Below are positions 5,741 through 11,315 of a stretch of DNA of 11,315 nt, piece after piece. A model generated the notes under the pieces. It saw only the letters and a program-made list of their open reading frames with translations, made no database searches and was not told where the DNA came from. Numbering within the stretch: position 1 is the stretch's first letter; every line of letters begins with the position of its first letter. The DNA comes from an uncultured Clostridia bacterium. GTDB lineage: Bacteria > Bacillota > Clostridia > Lachnospirales > Lachnospiraceae. The translations under genes and the position numbers were made by a program. The DNA is taken from contig CAMJIC010000065.1 of NCBI GenBank assembly GCA_946405675.1, forward strand, positions 1-11,315, written 5' to 3'.

Positions 5741-5746
5741 TCGATT

Positions 5747-6976
5747 ATGATTGCAGTCTTTCTGATCGGCGCGGCGATCGTTCTTCTGCTGTTTGGATTC
5801 TATTATCAACGGCACTGGTACCGTGCGCTCTTTGTTCAGGTCCGGTTTACGCAGCCCCATGTCTATGCCAGGGAAACGTTCGAGCTGACAGAGGTCATTG
5901 AAAACCGCAAAAAGCTCTCGATCCCCATCCTGGAGATCGGATTCCGGGTACCCAGAGGACTTCACTTTAAGGATGCCGAGAATACGCTGGAGAGCGACTT
6001 CATTTACAAGCGGGATCTTTTCGCTGTTGCTGGAATGGAACGCATCATACGGCGCTATCCGATGACAGCGCTCCAAAGAGGCCGCTATCGCGTCAGCCAG
6101 CTCACCTGCCAGGCTCCCTCCAGGCTCTTTCACAGAACATACCTGATGGATCCGGCGGATCCTTCTTCTGATCCAGACAATGATCCGGACAAAGGCAGTC
6201 TGTATGTCTATCCTGCTCACGCTGACTGCCGCCTCCTTCTGCATGCAGTTGAGGTGGTTCTCGGAGAACAGGAAAGCGCCCGGCGCGTGATCGAAGATCC
6301 CTTTGTGTTTGCTTCCATCCGTCCATATACCATCTACGATCCCATGAAAACCATCAACTGGAAGGCAACCGCCAAAACCGGGTCGCTGATGGTCAATACC
6401 TATGCGTCCACCAGGGCACTCCGTGTGCGGATCTTCCTTGACGTATCCAAAGACCCCGGCAATCCCTTCTCGGATACGCTGCGTGAACTGGGGATCTCCA
6501 TCGCAGCCTCCCTGATCCGGAACCTGGGAAAGAATCAAAAGGATGCCTCCCTGCTGGTCAACTGCCAGCCACCGGATGGTAAGGCGAAGGAGCGATTCAC
6601 ATTCCTGCCTTCCTGCCTGACCGCCGGAGGCATGACGGCAGCAGAGGAATTCCTGACAACGGATTTTGACACTGCCCCGCTCCTGCCCTTTGAAGAGATG
6701 CTCCTTTGCTCCGCCGGCCGCCTTCCGGTCACCGGCGAAACATCCGGAACAGCCGCGCAGATGCCGCCTTCCGGGGATCCCCTGCTCCCCGGCTCCGGCG
6801 ATGAAATCTCCGTCTTTATCACCGCCGCGGACCGCCCCGTATTGCGCACCGCCATTCACACTGTTCTGGGAAATGACCACGCCGGGATCCTTGCCATCCT
6901 GTGCAGAACCCAGGAGCACCGCCGTGAAGAGCATGAACGGAATCTCCACATCCTTCCGGTCTGGGACCGTGGTTAA
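5747..6976 (+). CDS. DUF58 domain protein, MoxR partner
   Basis: DUF58 proteins regularly accompany MoxR ATPases and are thought to be their membrane-linked partners; no catalytic activity is established. Seen: 409 residues; a short hydrophobic N-terminal segment (about 2-19) suggests membrane anchoring. A beta-rich region follows (30-130, with VIENRKKLSIPILEI). The conserved DUF58 signature lies at about 191-217: IRPYTIYDPMKTINWKATAK followed by TGSLMVN; family members usually have GD before the xxxINWK part, where this protein has DPM. The C-terminal region (270-409) is less conserved and includes a Pro/Ser-rich stretch (325-352). The start is ATG at 5747, 6 bases after the moxR stop, behind a weak GGGGAT site, so coupling to moxR is likely. 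A 481-codon frame on the opposite strand is a shadow. Confidence 0.92.
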   Translation: MIAVFLIGAAIVLLLFGFYYQRHWYRALFVQVRFTQPHVYARETFELTEVIENRKKLSIPILEIGFRVPRGLHFKDAENTLESDFIYKRDLFAVAGMERIIRRYPMTALQRGRYRVSQLTCQAPSRLFHRTYLMDPADPSSDPDNDPDKGSLYVYPAHADCRLLLHAVEVVLGEQESARRVIEDPFVFASIRPYTIYDPMKTINWKATAKTGSLMVNTYASTRALRVRIFLDVSKDPGNPFSDTLRELGISIAASLIRNLGKNQKDASLLVNCQPPDGKAKERFTFLPSCLTAGGMTAAEEFLTTDFDTAPLLPFEEMLLCSAGRLPVTGETSGTAAQMPPSGDPLLPGSGDEISVFITAADRPVLRTAIHTVLGNDHAGILAILCRTQEHRREEHERNLHILPVWDRG

Positions 6977-6988
6977 GGATGGGATTTT

Positions 6989-7034
6989 AGTAAGGAGCTG
7001 TTCAGAACAGTCTGATGTGTAACGGTTCCTTACT
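6989..7034 (+). repeat. CTGTTCAGAA repeat copy 1, in a 14-bp intergenic hairpin
   Basis: Arms 6989-7002 and 7021-7034 pair over 14 positions (two G-U in plus-strand RNA) around an 18-base loop. The left arm and loop contain TAAGGAGCTGTTCAGAA, also found exactly at 11262-11278, and CTGTTCAGAACAG, shared with 9951-9963. The right arm is followed by CTATTTT, so it could act as a weak terminator or a processing stem between the DUF58 gene and the next gene. Confidence 0.6.
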
Positions 7035-7057
7035 CTATTTTGAAGGACAGGAAAGCC

Positions 7058-8323
7058 ATGACGATCTCAACCCTTTATATCATTGCCGTCCGCCGTCTCC
7101 ACTTCCTGCTTCTGCTTGCGACGATGGCGCCCACATTTTCCTATATTACGATCCTGAGCATGGCCGCGCCGGAAGCTATGGCTGCACAGACACGTTTTCT
7201 CCCCCTGTACCTGCTCACCCTCACCTTCGCCCTTCCTGCGGCCCTGATGTACGTGATCCAGGACAAGACCCGGAATCTCGTCCTCTTCCTCCTTGGCGCT
7301 TTCCCATTGTGCGCAGCATCCCTTGCCCTGATCTTCGCTCTGGAAGATGCCCTGGGCATCAGCCTGATGGGGGCAGAGCGCATCCCTCAGTTTCTGATCC
7401 TCCTTCTGTATCTGCTCGACGCGATCCGGATGCGGACCAATGACAACAGCCGCCGCAAGGCCAGGGCTCAGGAAGACCATTCATGGACCGGAGACGCCTA
7501 TCTGCTCCCCCTCCCTGCCTTCCCGATACTGATTGCATTCGCGGCGATCTACATCGGAGCTCTCTTCCTGCACAGCAACGCTCTCGCCCAGGTTGCCCTG
7601 ACCGGCGCGATCCTGTACTTTTTCCTGATCCTGCCTTATCATATGCTGGTCGGGAAGGATAAATTTCTGGAAAGCCGCCATCATCTGGAACGGATTCCCA
7701 AAGAGCGCATCCATACGCTCCAAAGAGCCGCCCTGTTCAAGGTCCTGGTTCCCTGCGCCATCATTGCCCTCACCGCGGTGATGACATCCGGCGGCCGTCA
7801 TTTCCTCGACCTTCCGACACTCAGGCTGACCTATGTCCCTGATCCCATTGAGAGCGTCAAGCCCAGCCAGAACGCCCTTCTGCGTGAACTGATGGAGATG
7901 GGTCTTGTCGGGGAAGGGGCACCACCGCCCAGGTGGCTGGTGACCCTCATCGATTTTGTGGAAAATGCGCTGACGGTCCTGATGACCGCCATCCTCCTGT
8001 ACGGAACCTGGCGCATCTTCAAAAGCGTTTATCTCCGCTTCCGCCCGGAATATGAAGAATCACTCCTTGCATCTTCTATCACGCGGACGCAGGATGAGCA
8101 CGTCAGCCTGAGAAGGAAGAAAGAAAGCCGGTCTTCGGAAAACCGTACCGGGAGCATCCGGCGCAGATACCGCCGGACAATCCTGCGTTCTCTCGGCGCA
8201 CCGCCGGACATCTATGAGACTCCGTCCATGATGGAGAAACGGGCGAACCTTCCAGACACGCCCGATATGAAGAAGCTGCATGAAGACTACGAGCTTGCCA
8301 GATACGGCAGCTCCAGAAAATGA
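7058..8323 (+). CDS. multipass membrane protein with DUF4129-like C-terminal tail
   Basis: Third gene of the MoxR cassette; probable membrane component. Seen: about 421 residues; counted from the in-frame TTG at 7040, hydrophobic segments lie near 12-40, 52-73, 79-101, 114-128, 155-177, 182-204, 231-248 and 300-322, giving roughly eight membrane spans. A soluble segment lies at 250-300, and a basic cytoplasmic-type tail follows from 330 (RRKKESRSS, SIRRRYRRTILRSLG). The tail ends in DTPDMKKLHEDYELARYG, reminiscent of the DUF4129 domain that closes many transglutaminase-type proteins of MoxR clusters. No transglutaminase Cys-His-Asp core is visible. The chosen start is ATG at 7058 with AAGGACAGGAAA before it. 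The membrane call is secure; the exact family is a resemblance, not a confirmed match. Confidence 0.8.
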   Translation: MTISTLYIIAVRRLHFLLLLATMAPTFSYITILSMAAPEAMAAQTRFLPLYLLTLTFALPAALMYVIQDKTRNLVLFLLGAFPLCAASLALIFALEDALGISLMGAERIPQFLILLLYLLDAIRMRTNDNSRRKARAQEDHSWTGDAYLLPLPAFPILIAFAAIYIGALFLHSNALAQVALTGAILYFFLILPYHMLVGKDKFLESRHHLERIPKERIHTLQRAALFKVLVPCAIIALTAVMTSGGRHFLDLPTLRLTYVPDPIESVKPSQNALLRELMEMGLVGEGAPPPRWLVTLIDFVENALTVLMTAILLYGTWRIFKSVYLRFRPEYEESLLASSITRTQDEHVSLRRKKESRSSENRTGSIRRRYRRTILRSLGAPPDIYETPSMMEKRANLPDTPDMKKLHEDYELARYGSSRK

Positions 8324-8424
8324 ACTGACATTCCCTGCCAGCGAAGCGGCGTGTGAGTGAGTCCTTCTCCCGAATCCATGAACAGGAGTGCGTCGGGAAC
8401 CGCCTTATAACATTGGAGATTAAG
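8324..8424 (+). other. intergenic gap before the adenylating enzyme
   Basis: A 101-base gap between the MoxR cassette and the adenylase. It contains a TCCCGA/TCGGGA inverted repeat (8368-8373, 8393-8398) and the adenylase ribosome binding site. TATAAC at 8406 lacks a matching -35 and sits too close to the start to be convincing. No terminator is seen, so read-through from the upstream cassette is possible. Confidence 0.5.
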
Positions 8425-9951
8425 ATGAGAAATGTGCTTGAATATCTGGAACAGAGTGCTGAAGCGTTTCCGGACAGGATTTTTGCTGAAGATGGGTCTG
8501 GCTCTTGCAGTTTTCCGGAAATGATGATCCGTTGTCAGAGAGCTGCCTGCGGGCTTATGGCCCTTTCTGCTGTGAGGGAGGGTACCGGTGTCTACATGGA
8601 GAAGGGTATTCCTGCCCTTACCGCGTTCTGGGGATGTGTCTATGCCGGGGGTTTTTACGTTCCCCTGAATCCGGAGCTTCCGGATGACCGTCTGAAAAAG
8701 ACCCAGGAGGTTCTCATGGCCCGGAATATCATCACGGATGATGCGCATCTGGAAAAGGCGAAGGAGCTCTTTCCGGATGCGAAGATCCTGCTGATCAACT
8801 GCCTGACAGAGGCAGACATCGATGAAGACGCTCTCAGGGCTGTCCGTGCGCGCATGATTGATACCGATCCCCTGTATGCTGTCTTTACCTCCGGCTCCAC
8901 CGGCGTGCCGAAGGGAATCCTGGTCAGCCACCGGTCTGTGATCGATTTTATTGAAGTCTTTACGGAGCTGTTCGGAATCACAGAGAATGATGTCATCGGC
9001 AACCAGGCACCCTTTGATTTTGACGTTTCCGTAAAAGACCTCTACAGCAGCCTGAAAACAGGTGCCAGGCTGTCAATCATCCCAAGAAGTCTTTTCTCCC
9101 AGCCTGTGGCTCTTCTGGACTGGATCTGTGACAAAGAGGTTACCGTCATGATCTGGGCTGTCTCCGCACTGTGCCTGATCAGTACCTTCCACGGGCTGGA
9201 GTACCGCGTGCCGGAAAAAGTGCGGCAGGTTCTTTTCAGCGGAGAGGTCATGCCTCTGAGACATCTTCGTACCTGGCGGAGCTTCCTTCCCGGCACGCGG
9301 TTCGTGAACCTGTACGGTCCCTCCGAGATCACCTGTAACTGCACCTACCACATCCTCGACCCGGAAAGATCTTATGAGGATGGGATTCCGATCGGAATTC
9401 CCTTCCCGAATGAGGACGTTTTCCTGCTGGATCATGAAAACCGCCTGATCCTCAAAGAGGGTTCTGAAGGTGAGATCTGTGTAAGGGGCAGTGCCCTTGC
9501 CCTTGGCTACCTGAGAGCTCCGGAGCAGACCGCCGAAGCATTTACCGGGAATCCCCTGAACCATGCATATCCGGAAAGGATCTACCGCACCGGAGACCTT
9601 GGATGCTACAGAAACGGCGGGGAATTGTATTTTACCGGGCGCAGGGACTTTCAGATCAAGTATATGGGGCACCGGATCGAGCTTGAGGAGATCGAGCGCG
9701 CGGTAGGAAATGTGGGCCAGGTGGACCGCTGTCTGTGTGTGTTCGATGAATCCAGGCAGAAGCTGTACGGCTTCTATACCGGCACCCTTGACAAAAAAGA
9801 GCTTCACGCGGTTCTGCGCAAAAAGCTGCCGGCCTTTATGGTTCCCGGGTCACTGACACGGGTTGATGCATTTCCGCTGAATAAAAATGGAAAAGTTGAC
9901 CGGAAAGCATTGATGGAGCTTTCCCGGACAAAAAATGATAAAAGCCAGTAA
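8425..9951 (+). CDS. free-standing amino-acid adenylating enzyme (DltA / NRPS A-domain type)
   Basis: ANL-superfamily enzyme expected to form an aminoacyl-AMP and transfer it to the phosphopantetheine arm of a carrier protein. Seen: 508 residues with the A-domain core motifs in order: A3 TSGSTGVPKG (155-164), A4 PFDFDVSVKDL (196-206) with the Asp that normally holds the substrate amino group, A5 NLYGPSEIT (295-303), A7 YRTGDLG (387-393), A8 GRRDFQIKYMGHRIELEEIE (405-424) and the catalytic Lys in NKNGKVDRK (K490). The protein ends just after A10, so no carrier or condensation domain is fused. The start is ATG at 8425 with GGAG 6 bases upstream; an upstream GTG frame has no ribosome binding site. 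Size and FDxSVxDL fit D-alanine ligase DltA, but no dltB, dltC or dltD is nearby. Instead a decarboxylase follows, suggesting the activated amino acid is later decarboxylated. The substrate cannot be read off by eye. Confidence 0.92.
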   Translation: MRNVLEYLEQSAEAFPDRIFAEDGSGSCSFPEMMIRCQRAACGLMALSAVREGTGVYMEKGIPALTAFWGCVYAGGFYVPLNPELPDDRLKKTQEVLMARNIITDDAHLEKAKELFPDAKILLINCLTEADIDEDALRAVRARMIDTDPLYAVFTSGSTGVPKGILVSHRSVIDFIEVFTELFGITENDVIGNQAPFDFDVSVKDLYSSLKTGARLSIIPRSLFSQPVALLDWICDKEVTVMIWAVSALCLISTFHGLEYRVPEKVRQVLFSGEVMPLRHLRTWRSFLPGTRFVNLYGPSEITCNCTYHILDPERSYEDGIPIGIPFPNEDVFLLDHENRLILKEGSEGEICVRGSALALGYLRAPEQTAEAFTGNPLNHAYPERIYRTGDLGCYRNGGELYFTGRRDFQIKYMGHRIELEEIERAVGNVGQVDRCLCVFDESRQKLYGFYTGTLDKKELHAVLRKKLPAFMVPGSLTRVDAFPLNKNGKVDRKALMELSRTKNDKSQ

Positions 9952-9979
9952 CTGTTCAGAACAGGTTCTGAACAGTTAC
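9948..9979 (+). repeat. CTGTTCAGAA repeat copy 2, 15-bp perfect palindrome
   Basis: GTAACTGTTCAGAAC (9948-9962) and GTTCTGAACAGTTAC (9965-9979) are perfect inverted repeats around AG, with smaller palindromes nested in each arm. It covers the adenylase stop codon (TAA 9949-9951) and ends 20 bases before the decarboxylase start. It shares the core of the repeats at 6998 and 11269. As RNA it would form a stem between the two genes; it has no T-run after it and is therefore unlikely to terminate. Confidence 0.8.
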
Positions 9980-9999
9980 AAAAGCCAGAGGACATGAGA

Positions 10000-11187
10000 A
10001 TGAATGAAAACCTGCTCACGATATTGAAAGAACATACGCCTGCCTACGTGTTTGACATTTCTGTACTGCATGGGCGCATGCGGAACCTGCGCGCAGCCTT
10101 GCCTGATGGCGTCCGGATCTGCTACGCGGTCAAAGCGAATCCGTTTCTGATCAAAGAGCTTTCCGGCCTGGCGGACTGCCTGGAGATCTGCTCTCCCGGC
10201 GAGCTGTCCATCTGTGAGTCCCTTGGTGTGGATCCGGAGAAATATGTGCTCTCCGGCGTCTATAAGGATCCTGCACTGTTTTCTTCCCGGATCGCGGAGG
10301 GGAAAACCGCAGGCATCTTCACGGCGGAATCCTTGTCCCAGCTGAAGATGCTTCAGGATGCAGCATCTTCGTCCGGCAGGCGGATCAATGTCCTGCTTCG
10401 CCTGACCTCCGGGAGCCAGTTCGGGATGTGTCCGGAAGAAGTGGAATCCGCCGTTTCCGATGCTTCGTCCTATGACGCGCTGATTCTCCGGGGCATCCAG
10501 TTTTTCTCGGGCACTCAGAAAACTTCCATCAAGAAGCTGAAAAGGGAACTGGAATCAGTGGATTTATTGCTGAAAAAGTTGTACGATAGCTATGGTTTCA
10601 GGGCGCAGGAGCTGGAATTCGGACCAGGGCTTCCGGTATCGTATTTTGAATCGGATACCTATGAGGAAGCCTCCTTTCTGGCACAGTTTCGCGAAGCTCT
10701 GGAAGCAATGGAATATGAAGGCAGAATCACCCTGGAGATGGGCAGGGCCATCACGGCTTCCTGCGGAAGCTACCTGACGAAGGTTGTCGACATCAAGTCA
10801 AACCGTGCCGGCAATTTTGCGATCGTTGACGGCGGGATGCACCAGCTGGTCTATTATGGCCAGTCCATGGCAATGAAAAAGCCGCACATCCGGCCGTTCC
10901 CTGAACACCCTGGGGATATGGCACAGGACTGGACCATCTGCGGTTCCCTTTGCACGGTGAATGACCTGCTGGTCAAACAGCTGAGCCTGAGCGGTCTTTG
11001 CGTCGGTGATCTGCTGATCTTTGAAAATACGGGTGCATACTGCATGACAGAAGGGATCTCTCTGTTTCTCACGCGTGACCTGCCTGAGGTGATGCTGCTT
11101 GAAGAAAACGGCCGCCTGAGGATGGTCCGCAGCCGTTTTGAAACCAGCGTCCTGAACTGCCCCGACTACAGTCTGGGGGAATGCTGA
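10000..11187 (+). CDS. fold-type III PLP-dependent decarboxylase (BtrK / DAP-decarboxylase-like)
   Basis: Predicted PLP enzyme removing the alpha-carboxylate of an amino-acid substrate, possibly while carrier-bound. Seen: 395 residues; PLP lysine in CYAVKANPF (K45); GIQFFSGTQ (165-173) where diaminopimelate decarboxylases have HxGSQ; EFGPGLPVSYF (206-216); LEMGRAI (245-251) for phosphate and Arg contacts; IVDGGM (275-280); CGSLCT (314-319) with the active-site Cys donated across the dimer; and NTGAYCMT (343-350). The SGTQ and GAY patterns resemble the BtrK and exosortase-associated decarboxylases, which differ from free-lysine biosynthetic LysA. The start is ATG at 10000 with AGAGGA 7 bases upstream; the ATG at 9994 sits on that site. 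It follows the adenylase after 48 bases and a palindrome, so joint expression is likely. The decarboxylase family is firm; substrate and carrier-bound action are inferred. Confidence 0.9.
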   Translation: MNENLLTILKEHTPAYVFDISVLHGRMRNLRAALPDGVRICYAVKANPFLIKELSGLADCLEICSPGELSICESLGVDPEKYVLSGVYKDPALFSSRIAEGKTAGIFTAESLSQLKMLQDAASSSGRRINVLLRLTSGSQFGMCPEEVESAVSDASSYDALILRGIQFFSGTQKTSIKKLKRELESVDLLLKKLYDSYGFRAQELEFGPGLPVSYFESDTYEEASFLAQFREALEAMEYEGRITLEMGRAITASCGSYLTKVVDIKSNRAGNFAIVDGGMHQLVYYGQSMAMKKPHIRPFPEHPGDMAQDWTICGSLCTVNDLLVKQLSLSGLCVGDLLIFENTGAYCMTEGISLFLTRDLPEVMLLEENGRLRMVRSRFETSVLNCPDYSLGEC

Positions 11188-11315
11188 CTATGTAACCGAT
11201 TTCGCTCCTTGCAATCGTGGAAATAGACAGGCAAGATGAGCAGTTATTTATGAGCAGATCCTAAGGAGCTGTTCAGAAATAACTTGTACATATGACGCAG
11301 GACAAACGTTCATAT
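11188..11315 (+). other. downstream flank with no gene seen
   Basis: The 128 bases after the decarboxylase contain no open frame with a ribosome binding site. The only clear structure is the hairpin repeat at 11242-11284. Any carrier-protein or acyltransferase gene that should complete the pathway would have to lie beyond the window. Confidence 0.5.
11242..11284 (+). repeat. CTGTTCAGAA repeat copy 3, 16-position hairpin
   Basis: Arms 11242-11257 and 11269-11284 pair at 15 of 16 positions in RNA (one A-G mismatch, one G-U) around the loop ATCCTAAGGAG. It includes TAAGGAGCTGTTCAGAA (11262-11278), identical to 6991-7007. It lies 54 bases after the decarboxylase stop, and the repeat may continue past the window edge. 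It could serve as the operon 3' stem or be one end of a small mobile element. Confidence 0.7.

Noticed and set aside
5504..6949. 481-codon open frame on the minus strand
   Set aside because: It lies antisense to the DUF58 gene and the end of moxR, which carry clear family motifs; its translation is low-complexity Gly/Asp/Arg-rich, as expected for a shadow frame in GC-rich DNA.
8406..8411. TATAAC as a promoter -10 for the adenylase
   Set aside because: No -35 at usual spacing, and the implied start would fall on the ribosome binding site.
8287..9807. Two minus-strand frames of 214 and 244 codons
   Set aside because: Both are antisense to the adenylating enzyme, whose A3-A10 motifs are in order on the plus strand; no ribosome binding site or recognisable domain on the minus strand.
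8425..9951. Naming the adenylase dltA
   Set aside because: The fold fits, but the dltBCD partners are absent and a decarboxylase follows, so D-alanine as substrate is not supported.

Overview
The window reads as DNA from a Gram-positive, moderately GC-rich Clostridia member, most likely Lachnospiraceae. This rests on the RepA N-terminal type, strong AGGAGG-type ribosome binding sites, sigma-A-like promoters and a MoxR/DUF58 cassette. The species cannot be named from sequence alone.

Left third (about 1-3250, minus strand): a replication and partition operon in the order parB2 > parA > parB1 > repA. Genes overlap by 4 to 11 bases, so they are almost certainly co-transcribed and translationally coupled. 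A RepA-type initiator, a Soj-like ParA and two different ParB-type proteins point to a plasmid or other secondary replicon, or an integrated copy of one.

Middle (about 3250-4680): little or no protein coding, but dense structure. It holds a 19-bp terminator-like hairpin in the parB2 leader, eleven copies of TTAGC/GCTAA (several in perfect inverted pairs) that could be an origin or centromere, an intact tRNA-Arg(CCT) with its terminator, a cluster of small palindromes, a promoter feeding a broken 5' half of a second tRNA-Arg(CCT), and the last codons of a SEC-C zinc-motif gene. This looks like a recombination junction between replicon-maintenance DNA and cargo.

Right part (about 4550-11190, plus strand): first a MoxR AAA+ ATPase, a DUF58 protein and a multipass membrane protein with a DUF4129-like tail, forming a chaperone-type cassette that probably works at the cell envelope. 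Then come a free-standing amino-acid adenylating enzyme (DltA/NRPS A-domain type) and a fold-type III PLP decarboxylase with BtrK/exosortase-type motifs. The inferred joint role of this last pair is to activate an amino acid, load it on a carrier protein not seen here, and decarboxylate it while bound. A hairpin-forming repeat with core CTGTTCAGAA occurs three times, once in each gap or flank of this half. The most noteworthy items are the TTAGC cluster, the split tRNA transcription unit, the parB2 leader hairpin and the adenylase/decarboxylase pair.
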